Assembly: GCA_038049695.1 (NCBI GenBank)
Contig: CP142453.1
Coordinates: forward strand, 3,998,501-4,062,500
Origin: Cinnamomum chago
Lineage: Eukaryota > Streptophyta > Magnoliopsida > Laurales > Lauraceae
Direction: 5' to 3'
DNA: 64,000 nt
How positions within the stretch are numbered: the stretch's first letter is position 1; every line of letters begins with the position of its first letter. Positions 23,255 through 33,382 of the stretch are shown piece after piece. The notes under the pieces were generated by a model. That model was not told the origin of the DNA and made no database searches. It saw nothing but the letters and a program-made list of their open reading frames with translations. A program made the position numbers and the translations under genes.

Positions 23255-23689
23255 ATGAGTTTTTCTTTTTCTTCTTCTTCTTCTTCTTCTTCGCTGAAGA
23301 GGTCGCCGAGCATATGGCCCGAACCACGACGCAAGTCCCGCACTCGCAGCTCGTGGACGGAGGCGGACGAGGTTCATCTCTTGAATGCAGTTCTGGAGAT
23401 TGTAAAAGCAGATTCTCCCAGCAATGAATATGTCTCGCTCTTCGACACCATCCAGAGCTCTCTCCGTAGAGATTACACTAGAGAACAGGTGGTCGACAAG
23501 CTCAAGGGGTTGAAGCAAAAGTTCCAAAACCACCAAAATTATTCTTCTTCTTCACCAACTCCTGATGCTGATGATGCTGCTACTCTAAACTCGCACCAAA
23601 GGACTCTGTTCGAGATTTGCGAGAAGATCTGGGGGGTGGGTGAGACAACTCTCAAATCCATTCAACAGCATTGTCATGATGAAATCTGA
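23255..23689 (+). CDS. GeBP/DUF573-family DNA-binding protein, short form
   Basis: A single-exon gene encodes 144 residues. After a serine-rich start (about residues 1-13) and a basic stretch (PRRKSRTRS, about 24-32) comes the DUF573/GeBP domain: SSWTEADEVHLLNAVLEIVK, then the block ending REQVVDKLKGLKQKFQNH. After a low-complexity SSSSPTPDADDAAT linker comes the conserved domain end QRTLFEICEKIWG. GeBP, GPL and Storekeeper proteins are plant transcription factors with a non-canonical Myb-like fold linked to cytokinin, trichome and defence regulation. Most are longer and carry a C-terminal dimerisation region, which is absent here. The first ATG after the TATA box is used; an upstream in-frame GTG is not a plausible start. 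The gene may be a natural DNA-binding-only form or a truncated pseudogene-to-be; the intact frame favours a real gene. Confidence 0.85.
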   Translation: MSFSFSSSSSSSSLKRSPSIWPEPRRKSRTRSSWTEADEVHLLNAVLEIVKADSPSNEYVSLFDTIQSSLRRDYTREQVVDKLKGLKQKFQNHQNYSSSSPTPDADDAATLNSHQRTLFEICEKIWGVGETTLKSIQQHCHDEI

Positions 23690-25556
23690 GCCATTGCTTT
23701 AGCAAAAAAAAAAAAAAAGAAGAAATCTGAGCCATTTACTTTGATTTGGGTTTTATCATATTGAATTGTTTTGTATGTTTTATTGTATTTTGGTGAATTG
23801 GTCTGTCACTTCTGTACTAGTAAGCATGTGGCAGGCAATTTTGTGCGGCCGACTGGCCCAGCAAATACAAGGATTAGTCGTCTATTATAGAAAGCCATGA
23901 AAACGGTGCCGTGTAATGGAGTGGTTTCTATTTTTATCTTTTCAATGAATCTGCAAATCATATGGTTAGGGATCCGGGTCCAAATAAGGAGTGTTTTTTT
24001 AGGAGATAGAAATTTTTTTCAGATGGGATGTAACATCTTTTCCCATGCGGCACCCCTCATTCGACCAAACAAGAGATCCATTTTAGTTATGTTAGAGGAA
24101 AGAGGACCTACCTAGATGTAGGAGTATAGGCAAATTTTACTTTTTACACAAAAGGACCTTCCATATTTTCCCTTGCCAATTCTCTCTGGGTCTCACTTAT
24201 TGGCATCCCCCTTTTTCTTTAATGGTTATTGCCGACCGGTGTCCACAACCCACATAAGATTAAAAATCCAATCCCTATCCATTGTAGGCAAGGGTCTGTA
24301 CTTGTAGTGCAGGGCTTGAAGGCTTTGATTCATGACAGTCCTGCTTTTGTAGACGGGGAAAGTTCAGAATTGTGCACCATTCATGTATGTATGGGGTGTA
24401 AGAAACATGTGGAAAAGGCCAGGGATATTTATAATTATAAAAGAAAACAAGGGCTATTGAAATTTGGCCAACAACTTGATTCGTATGATGGTTATACCAA
24501 ACTTTTGTAAGAGGACTGTCCTAGCAGTTTCCCCCTCCAACTTCACCAACCACGTGTTCCTTTCCCCTAATAAATATCAAATTCAAACCTCAAGCTTCAT
24601 GTGAACGTGGGAACCCCTGTTCTACATTTCAGTAATTCTGGATGACCTCGTTTTGTTTTATTTTATTTTATTTTATTTTTTGATGATAACCTGATCACAA
24701 CTTGTATTGAGAAATTAGCACATTCGGTTGGCATTGGGTTGGCTCGAATGAACCCCAAAGACAATAAACAACCTACCAAATTAAAACACGGGCGGACAAT
24801 CAAGACAGTCAAGGGTCAGGACAGCTAAGTAAATCAGAAGTTTCCCAATAGTAATTACCGCCTTACAGAGGACCTCCGGCAAAACCTTTTTGCATCCAAC
24901 AAATAAAAAATCAAGGGAATTTCCCCATACAACTGCAACCACACAATGATCTAACATTTGCTCGTAAACTGTCAAAGTTTAAATATTTCTTACATAGCTG
25001 TTCGTGTAGAGTATCCTAAGGCATGTGATATCACACATTGCACCATGCAATATCCTAGTGCCATGCCATATCACACATATTGCGCTATGCGATATCCTAG
25101 GGCGTGGGATATCTCTAGTTTGTTGTTTGTACGTATAGCTCTGCTAGAAATATTAAAACTTTACTTATTCTGGGGTAAATGTGAAGTCTAAGGGCAGCCG
25201 TATGGTCAAAATCCAAAAAATCAACATATACATAAGCCTCAAGACAAGTTGCATGCTGCACAAGAGCTATTTCCACTGCAAATAAGACCGTCATTACATA
25301 AGCACATCATCGGGAAACAATGCCAAATGCTAATAAGTGTCATCTAAGTAGGTCATTAGCACTAAGCATCTCAGGCTTTTGCTTCCAATACAAAAGATCC
25401 AAAGCCCATATGATCAAAATATATATTATAGATGCATTTACATACCAGTCAAGGAACTACACTAAATTAGCCAATGAATCTCATCATTGGAGAAGCTGAT
25501 AAGGTATCGACGAAGAATGTCAAAATGCAGCCAAAATGCATAGGCTATTAGCAGGA
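23690..25556. other. Intergenic between GeBP-like gene and UNG
   Basis: No gene was recognised. A poly(A) run at 23703-23717 follows the GeBP stop. A (TTTTA)n tract lies at about 24653-24680. A frame at 24229-24510 starts at a TTG and resembles nothing I know. Confidence 0.5.
25012..25113 (+). repeat. Degenerate tandem repeat rich in ATATC
   Basis: TATCCTA recurs at 25012, 25051 and 25093, followed in the first two units by GGCATGTGATATCACACATT and by a variant of it, then a GCAATATC- or GCGATATC-like end. The period is about 39-42 bp and 2.5 units are present, each with a GATATC or CATATC core. Confidence 0.7.
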
Positions 25557-28500
25557 CTAGAGTTGCCAGTCGATCGGCACATGTCCTTTTCCCTCCAAGA
25601 TTTTGTTCGTTTGAGAAAAATGCCTGTGACAGCAGATGGAAGGAGAATAAAAAAAGGCTTACAGTTCCACCCAAGATAATGCATTAAGTTCTTTTGGAGT
25701 GTCTGAACCCTTTCTCTCAGTTCACAGTAACAGAAATACAGAATGCAAGCAAAACCATCTAAAATGACTAGCTGACAGAAATACGAAAAAAATATTAAAA
25801 AAAACCCCCAAAGAACAAAATGATTTGTTTAAGGTTGACCCTATGATGACTGGATATAGCAAGGTTATGAAAGGGAGACGGCCTGGACATTAGGGACATT
25901 GATTTTACACATAAAAAATTAAGTATCGGATATGAAATGACACAATACTTTGCCCATTTATAAGTATCTGTGCATCGTAGTTAGGGCCTCTGTATATTTA
26001 GGTATTGAATTCCTATAATCACCGAACAATGCCTTCTATCAAAGAGGTGAATTAAAGGTGAAGATTCAGAACAGGCCATCAAATAATCTCTTCTTTGATA
26101 GGAAATAGTTACCCTCTAACCTTTAATAGGAAATGATTACCCTCCAATCAGCCTGTAAATTAAATACTAGGAAAGTGCTTGTTCACTCTCCCTCCCCCTC
26201 TCCCTAACTCCCTCTTATATGAAATATGCTCTCTCTCCCCTGTTACTATGAAATATGAATTCCCAGGAGCAGGTACAATTTCCTCTATGCATAAACCCAA
26301 AATTGAAGAAGTTAAAAGTCGTTTTAATGCAAAGAGATTTCATAGTAGTACTACTGAAATAGGAGGAGGGCCATCAAGTTGTAAGACAATCTGAGGCTTA
26401 AGACACATCCAAGTTCGGCTAGCATCTTAATTAACTAAAGCAATTGAATATATGGGTGAATGATTAGTTTTATAAATTAATGGTTTATAATAGCATGAAA
26501 ACTTCAAAGTGCAACTTGGAGATAAAACAGTAGTAGTGGAAGCCAGTTTCCATCATGGCTAATACAAACCTGCATCCAAAGAAACCTCTGTTTGCAGATA
26601 AACCCGAAGGATGAGCAGCTCTAAGAACGTGGTGCTTCGCTTCATCGATCAATCTGCATGACAGGCTTCTTCGTTAGGCAGAATACTTCGGCTGAACACA
26701 ATAATATATTTTAAAACACATACACTATTGAACCCAGAGGCATTGTTATTAACAGATGGCTGTCCAAGATTGATGAAAGGAAGTTCTTTAGTGCCTGAAT
26801 TTTGGTTCCTAATCTACTACTGTTAGCAGAAACATGATCATCATCAAAGCCTTGTCCAAGGGGTTGGCTACATGAATCTTGTTTCTCCATTCCTTAGCAG
26901 AAACATTATATAGAAAGGATAATGAGATGGACAGCAATCAGCTTTTTATATCAGCAAGTTGTAAACTTTCCGGAACTGAAAGTAAACTAATAAAATGTTA
27001 AGGTTAATTGAGGAAGACCTACTTTTACAATATTAGAAATATCTTTTTATGAGATTACTAAATGAAAATAATTAATAGTTATATTATAGCCATCCAACTT
27101 AAACAGAGGGATTGCAAGAATTATTTCTTTTGTGTGCGCATGCTGGTGAGCTGTATTTTATTAATTGCAATATATAGCAGAAGACAGAAACCGTGCATTC
27201 AAGGCTTACAAAGCCTAAATGCATCAGCTTAAGTATTCCTATTCAAATAATTTTAGACCACCATGAACTTTCATCACAGAAGGGTAAGAAAGTCATCCCA
27301 ATACATGCCTCCTCATCACACCAAATGTAACTGAACTAATTCCACAGAACTTACCTTGACTTCTCTTGAGCAGAATTTCCCCATAGAAGAAAAACAACTC
27401 CGCTTTTCTTATGCGAAATTGTTCGGATTATAGCATCTGTAAACAGCTCCCAACCCTTTTTTGCATGGGAGTTAGCCTGATGGTTTCTCACTGCAATATA
27501 AGAATAGGAAATATTGCAATTTTAATGTGTTCTGTTAAAAAGGAAATCTACATGTTTATCTTTTAGCACATCAGTATCCAATTACATAAGTTTTGAGATC
27601 AAATCACTGTTTACAAAATTATTATGTTTATCCAAAAAAGGTAATTAGAAAACTTTTTTTTTTTTTTTTTTTGCATGATAGATTTCTATTTAGACATCTA
27701 GAAGCATTGGTAATGGATGTCGCTATCCAAAGCCATCAGTAGTTGCTATGTGAACAAATATTATGGACCATATGTTCCTTAAAACCATTAGACTGATGGG
27801 ATAAGACCGATGATGATGATGATGTTCCTTAAAACCTGACATATACTAATTATCTTGTACTCGACTTTGCAATCATGGTCTTAAGTGATGAGTGACCTTT
27901 TATCATTGATTCATTCTCCAGGCAAGGAATATATGTGTAGTTGGGATAAGGCTTTGTATGTATGTGTATATTTATAAAACAGGGCTATATGATGACAGAC
28001 ATTTAAAAATAGGCATTTTTATCTTTTCTAGGTACACATGGATGAATCATGTAATTCACGAGGTTAGGACCCCCTGACCCTTCAAGCATATGTTCATCTA
28101 GTGTTTAAAAAAAAAGGTTAAAAAAGGATGCACATCACATATGAAAAAGAAAAAAGAAGTGTTTCATCTGAACATGAATACTAGTGGTCTGCTTACAAGA
28201 TAATTTCTCCATTTCAATATTTTGAATATTCTAGGGTTTTTTTTTTTGTGTGTGTGTTTGCGCTCGCGCATATCTTCAATTGATTAACAAACTCTTATTT
28301 AGAAATTAGCAAACATATTAAAAATCTTTCCCAACTAAACTGGTCACTAATTAAGCATGACATGCCATGGTTAATGAGTTTTACTAGTACAACATAGCAA
28401 GTTGTCCCTCTCTAGAGAAAGGACAGATGATAAAAGGTCAGAGACCAATCAGAATGACTTTATTTATAGCTGACTTTAACTAAAATATTATTTATGACAG

Positions 28501-30887
28501 TAAATTACAGGGTGCAATTTTATGATACAGAATTCACACAATGAAAAAAACTAGACTACCAACTTCAAGAATCAATGCTATCACCACCTTTAAGCTGAGG
28601 ACTTTGTGACCATTGAAGACTTCCAAAGACATGCTGTTGTGTGGTCTTACCAACTACTATTACATTCCATACATTATCAATACAAGTAGCTAGAAAAATG
28701 AGTCATTGATAATTTTTTAGAATATCAGAGGACATAGATCACAAACTGTTGGGATGAAGAAGAATTCACATACCAGTAAGTACAGTGTTCAGCAGAAGAA
28801 CTCCCTACAACAAAATATTGTGTGTAAGGTAGTTTTCTTACAATGAAAACTAACTAGAAGATCTAGCAACAGATTCCTGAAAACAAAAGGACACATTTTT
28901 TTATTGGTAACAATGAAATTTATCCTAGAAAGAATCACTGGCAAGGTCATCCTAGTAAGTTGTTAATCATTAAAGATTAGATCAACTGTTTAGGCAAGTA
29001 GTATTTGCTGTTACTAAAAAAAGAACTATTTAGGCAAGTAAAGACACCACAATGTCAAATGCAAACAAGAGACAAGTCACTAACATTATGGAAGCAAGCA
29101 AGAAAGAAAACAAGACATAAGATTCAATAGTTGAGTCACGCTTAAAGAAGTGTAATTGTAGTCTTGATAATGAATGTCATTTGCCAAAGCATTGATTGGC
29201 GCAGAACTTGACAGTATCTGCAAAGAGTTTCACAAAAGTATGCTTTTCCATCATACCTGAACATATGCATACATGTTGTAAAACATACTTGCATCCAGGA
29301 TGCATTCTATTGAGCATGGTGATGACTGCAAGTAAGAAAAGAGCTCATTGCGAAGAAATAAATGGAGGGGAAAGTTTCCCACAGCTCTAGTTGATAAAGC
29401 TTTCTTGTTCCTTAAAATATTTTCTTTTCCAGACTTCAAATGTAATTAAACTAAATTTTTTTACGGTCTATAATCGTCCACAAAACAGATTCTAGTGCTT
29501 ATACCTCAGACGCAAGAGTCATATGAATGACAAAGATAAAACCCAATGATGAAATGGAAATTTAATTAAAGAAGAAATTATGTGCAACAAGCAATAATGA
29601 TGACGAAACAGTAGGATGACAGATTAATAACATATATTTTAAGTTTTTACCTGCACAGCCCATCGTTCCAAATTCCCATGAGATGGAATGGAGCAACCCA
29701 GATCCTGTTGAAGCTCCTTGAATATGTTAACAAGACTTGAAGGAACCTTGATTCCTTCTGGTACTGAGAAAGCAAGACCCATTGCTTGACCTGGGCCATG
29801 ATAAGGATCCTGATAAACATGAAAACTACACATCAGTTTTCTTTAAAAGAAAAAAAAAAGAAAAAAACTGAATACCAACACCATCAAAGGGAGAGAAGGT
29901 ATATCATCATGATCAATGGAAAAAATGGCATTGCTTGTCCAAACCAACAATTTGAGAAACAGGGTCCACATTCATTCAGACGATTCATCCAGTTGACTCC
30001 ATCATCGATGGAAGGGTCATGCCACAAAATGTTTCCTCCAATGGCGCACACATTAATCAGGAAACAGTGCCAGCAGTTGCATTTCTAAGAGTCTGTGATG
30101 AGGGGAAACTCTAAAGAAGTTTTAGATCACCAAAAGGAGGTTTCTACTGGGATTCTTCCATCATAACTAAATGCCAAAAGGGTTCAAAGAGGTTTTTAGA
30201 AAAGACCCAACATCTTCCATCCTAAGTCCTAACTAACAATAATACCTAGAGTTCCTTGCACAGCGGACACATTGTACTTCTTCCTAAAAAAACAGGATCT
30301 TTTTCACACATTCACCGACACTGGAAGAAGATGCTACCTGACCGAGAATCACTGCCTTCACACGAACAAACGGAGTGGAATTAAGCGCATTGAAAATCAG
30401 ATACTGCGGAGGATAAATCGCCACGCTTCCTCGCACCTCCCGCTCCACAAACCTGCAAAGATTCTTCGCATAGGGCTTCTGAAGCTCACCAGGAAGCACT
30501 TCCATCCATGAATCCTCCACCAAAAGCTCTTCCAGTTTCACGTACTCGGTTCCTTCAGCTGAAACAATGCAGGAAATGCTATCAATCAATCTACATTCAA
30601 AAGGCCAAAACACTAAATAACAAAAAGAAAGAAGATGAAGAAATGCCTTTCGATTTCGAGACCCTTTCGGTGCAGACTCGAAGATTGCGCTTGGCGAGTG
30701 CCGAGTATTTGTTGATTTCGATTCTGGATTTTTGATCGGTGGTGAGGTTGTCGGGATCGGAGGATTCGTTGGATGGGGAGGAGTTGCAGGAAATGGAGGA
30801 TTTGGGGATTAGGGTTTCGAGTGAAGGAACTGATTTCAATCGCTTTGCGGGGTTGAAGAACTCTGCTAGGGTTTTGGAGGAAGCCAT
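25557..30887 (-). CDS. UNG: Uracil-DNA glycosylase, 7 exons, complete
   Basis: Exons (minus): 30887-30647, 30558-30338, 29809-29651, 28804-28774, 27490-27355, 26653-26570, 25623-25557; 312 residues. The enzyme removes uracil from DNA to start base-excision repair. All family-1 UDG motifs are present: [13 protein letters not shown] (catalytic Asp at 155), [11 protein letters not shown] encoded mostly by a 31-bp exon, and HPSGLS (His277) followed by [14 protein letters not shown]; the protein ends PIDWQL as in Arabidopsis UNG. The N terminus ([14 protein letters not shown]) resembles the PCNA-binding and nuclear-localisation region of nuclear UNG, and [10 protein letters not shown] corresponds to the RPA-binding segment. 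Start [11 protein letters not shown] is chosen over an upstream in-frame Met because it matches the Arabidopsis start and lies about 50 bp after a TATA box. Intron 1 appears to use a GC donor; the other five are GT-AG. Confidence 0.97.
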
Positions 30888-30937
30888 TTTTGCTTCCGAG
30901 AGTGGGATGGAGGGAAATTTTGGTACGGGTGGTGTAC

Positions 30938-30945
30938 TATTTATA
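30938..30945 (-). promoter_or_regulatory. TATA box of UNG
   Basis: TATAAATA on the minus strand, within CTCTATAAATAG, lies 51 bp upstream of the UNG start codon. It is a perfect plant TATA consensus at a sensible distance. Confidence 0.7.
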
Positions 30946-30970
30946 GAGAGCATTGGGACTTCCTTTTTTC

Positions 30971-30981
30971 CCCAACGGTTG
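30971..30981 (+). promoter_or_regulatory. MSA-like element upstream of UNG
   Basis: CCCAACGGTTG matches the mitosis-specific activator consensus YCYAACGGYYA at 10 of 11 positions (last base G). MSA elements bind three-repeat MYB proteins and work in either orientation. The site lies about 25 bp upstream of the TATA box. Single MSA-like strings also occur by chance. Confidence 0.4.
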
Positions 30982-30982
30982 T

Positions 30983-30990
30983 GGCGGGAA
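30983..30990 (-). promoter_or_regulatory. E2F-like site upstream of UNG
   Basis: TTCCCGCC on the minus strand is a good E2F/DP site and lies about 38 bp upstream of the TATA box. Replication and repair genes are frequent E2F targets, so S-phase expression is a reasonable inference. Confidence 0.5.
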
Positions 30991-31020
30991 GAAGTCAAAT
31001 GACCAGAATAACCCCGAGGG

Positions 31021-31241
31021 ACTTTTTTTCCACCTATTTCACTTCATGGGAGAAATGGTATTCGTTTGTCAACTCTCTATTAATATAGTTTTCATTTTTT
31101 TTTAAATGTCATATTAAAAGCACATTAATTTAAAATTTCAGTCATTTTTTTCAAAAAAAAAAAAATTTAAAAGCAGCATCTTTTCTCCAATAAAAGATAA
31201 AAAAACCTCATCATTTCTTTACAAAATGTAAAAAAAGATTT
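31021..31241. repeat. Dispersed AT-rich MITE-like repeat, copy B
   Basis: From about 31060 this resembles 18660-18900 (TTTTTTTCAAAAAAAA tract, CTCCAATAAAAGATAAAA, AAAAAAGATTT). It runs directly into the tandem duplication that follows. Confidence 0.45.
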
Positions 31242-31513
31242 CATACCGAACAACTAAAAATAAAATATCATTATAATCCACTTATATTTTATTATTTCTC
31301 CAAAATAACCCTTACTTCATGACACTATATCAATAAGTTTCCCAAACAAGCTTACCTAGCGCTTCGTTTGAGTACTTCATACCAAACAAATAAAAATAAA
31401 TATATTATCATAACCTATTTATATTTTACTCTTTATCCAAAAAAATCCTTACTCCACGACACTGTATTAATAACTTTCCCAAACAAGCCCACCTGGCGCT
31501 CTATTTGAATACT
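31242..31513 (+). repeat. 136-bp tandem duplication
   Basis: Two copies (31242-31377 and 31378-31513), each starting CATACCRAACAA and ending in a GCGCTYYRTTTGARTACT-like end, are diverged at roughly 15-20% by eye. The first copy belongs to the AT-rich dispersed repeat also seen at 18.7-19.0 kb. Confidence 0.8.
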
Positions 31514-31630
31514 CCATGCACGGCCACCGGACAAGTTCGAATTGTGCGCCCTTAATGTTAGGCATTGAACCCTTGGGAATTTTAAGGTAAGCTGGGATGC
31601 CCTTTTACCATTGAGCTATAGTGCATTTCT
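31514..31630 (-). mobile_element. tRNA-like SINE fragment
   Basis: On the minus strand a polymerase III promoter is visible: A box CTATAGCTCAATGGTAAAAG (near 31622) and B box GGGTTCAATGCC (near 31572), at tRNA-like spacing. The segment lies exactly at the end of the 136-bp duplication. It cannot fold as a complete tRNA by eye and is better explained as the head of a SINE. Target duplications were not settled; ATTTGAA occurs on both sides. Confidence 0.55.
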
Positions 31631-31742
31631 CAAATTTGAAATTTGTTTATTTGTAAATTATAAGAAAGATGTAGTGAGAAAAGTAAATTAGTTTTAAATG
31701 CCTAAAAATACAAATTTTGTTTGATGATAATCTTTATATTAC

Positions 31743-32640
31743 TGTTAAGAAAACATGGAAAATGATCTACATGCTACCTTTATGCCCTTCGCCTGTGTAA
31801 AGATTCTAATTGGCTAATTCATAGGCTATTGGACAAAATTGAGACTCTTCAATCATGTATTGTGTTTATGAAAGGACTACTCAGAGTTTCATAAAGAAAG
31901 ATTTCCAAAGAGTCTAGATTATGAAGGAATACAGTGGTCGCTCAAGCGAACTAAACAGAACCTAGTTCAGTCGACCCATCAATCGTGCGCTCGACTCTTC
32001 CAATTTATGGAATGAAGTTTTTGAAGACAGAGCGTGGTTCGCTCAAGCGAACTTGGGAATTCTAAATCTGGACGAACTTCTCTTACTAAATTCTTGGAAT
32101 TGAAGAAGCCTTTGATACACGAAATATCGTTTATAAATAGGTTCTTTATCTCTCCTCTCTACATGACTCTGAATAAGAAGAAATCTTTGTGGGAGAGAGT
32201 TTGAGAGATCCATAGTTTTGCCCCAAGGCTTACTATTCTGCTGCTACGCTGATGATTCAAGTCTTGGTTTCATTCAATCGCTCTTCTTGAAGACTATTTT
32301 GTTCAAGTACGGTGAAGATTCGTGACAAGCAGTCAATAAGATATGAAGCAATCCTTAAGTTGAATTAACAACTGAGAATGGCTGTAAGTGTCTTGTAATC
32401 TTCAAGTTTTACATAGTGCTTGGTTGTGTGTTGGCTTAGACGGTAAGGCCCGTGGTTTTTTCCCGAGTAGGGTTTTCCACGTATAAATCCGTGTGTCATT
32501 GGCTCTTATGGTTTGATTGCTTAATTTGGATTAGGGTAAATTATTAGTTTAATCACGTTTATTTGATATTCATCTGAGATCGTTTAATTGGGACCTCCGC
32601 CTGTGTTAAGGCAAGATTAAGTATTTTCAACCTGTCATCT
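31743..32640 (+). mobile_element. Copia-type solo LTR (approximate ends)
   Basis: TGTTAAGAAAACATGG at about 31745 may be the start. TTTATAAATAGG at about 32129 is an LTR-type TATA box, followed by a pyrimidine-rich leader. CCCGAGTAGGGTTTTCCACG and GTATAAATCCGTGTGTC (about 32462-32497) form the processing-region motif typical of Tork-like copia LTRs. The stretch also carries two GCTCAAGCGAAC palindromic motifs. No internal region or target duplication was found, so the ends are estimates. It sits between the divergent UNG and P450 genes. Confidence 0.55.
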
Positions 32641-33312
32641 CTTATCATTCATACTCACCTGTTTAATGATCGGTGGAGCTCATTTGACCATGAATTCTTT
32701 ATGTATTCTTTGCTGACAAATATGCCCTTCCTATCACTTACAAGTGTGTCTCTTGTCATGGGATAATAATGATCAAGTCAGTGTCAATGGATTAACCTGT
32801 GAGAAAGGGTTGGGATTATCACCATTGTAACAAACTAAGAAAGGGGTTTGGCTTTCTTTGAGTATTTGTCTTTTGGGCACATTGGAATTGCCCACGACAA
32901 GTGTACAAACAGATGCAAAGATTCCACTGGCCTTGATCCAAACATCAACAAGAAGAAGCCAATTAACATTCTTTGGAGAAGCCCATCTACATGGCTGTAT
33001 ATACCAATAGATACAGTAGAATGATCTGGGCCATGATCGAGGCAGGCCTTCCAATGGACAAAACATTGTTCAAAACCACCTGTGGCCCCATCCTAGCCGT
33101 TCAGTGAAAACATATCCACCAATTGACATGCCAAAATGATGCAGTTTTGGTATTACTTTTGTTGGCAGAAAGGCCCACTACCACTGGTTTCTGGGCCAGC
33201 AGAGAACAGGTCGGAAGAGAATCTCCACACCCACTAAAGACATCAGCCAGCACAAGATCCTGTTTTCAGCAAATGATATCGTATCCTCAAGTCCAAACCA
33301 TGCTCAAACTCC
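32641..33312. other. Intergenic upstream of the P450
   Basis: No gene was recognised. The minus-strand frame at 32773-33066 has no domain. The last few hundred bases would contain the P450 promoter. Confidence 0.5.
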
Positions 33313-33320
33313 TATATATA
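33313..33320 (+). promoter_or_regulatory. TATA box of the P450 gene
   Basis: TATATATA lies 63-70 bp upstream of the ATG, in a good position for the P450 transcript. Confidence 0.6.
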
Positions 33321-33382
33321 ATCGACAAAAACTTTATACACATTAAAGCGAACTAAGTTCACTTCTATACATCCATACTGAC

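Noticed and set aside
23018..23536. 172-codon frame on the minus strand
   Set aside because: Antisense shadow of the GeBP-like gene; its Arg-rich run is the complement of the serine-rich stretch.
24229..24510. 93-codon plus-strand frame
   Set aside because: Starts at TTG, has no domain, and no splice or promoter support.
30739..31002. 87-codon plus-strand frame
   Set aside because: Antisense to UNG exon 1 and its promoter.
31514..31630. Functional tRNA gene
   Set aside because: A and B boxes are present but the cloverleaf does not close; a SINE is the better reading.
32773..33066. 97-codon minus-strand frame upstream of the P450
   Set aside because: No homology recognised, and it does not continue into any neighbouring exon.
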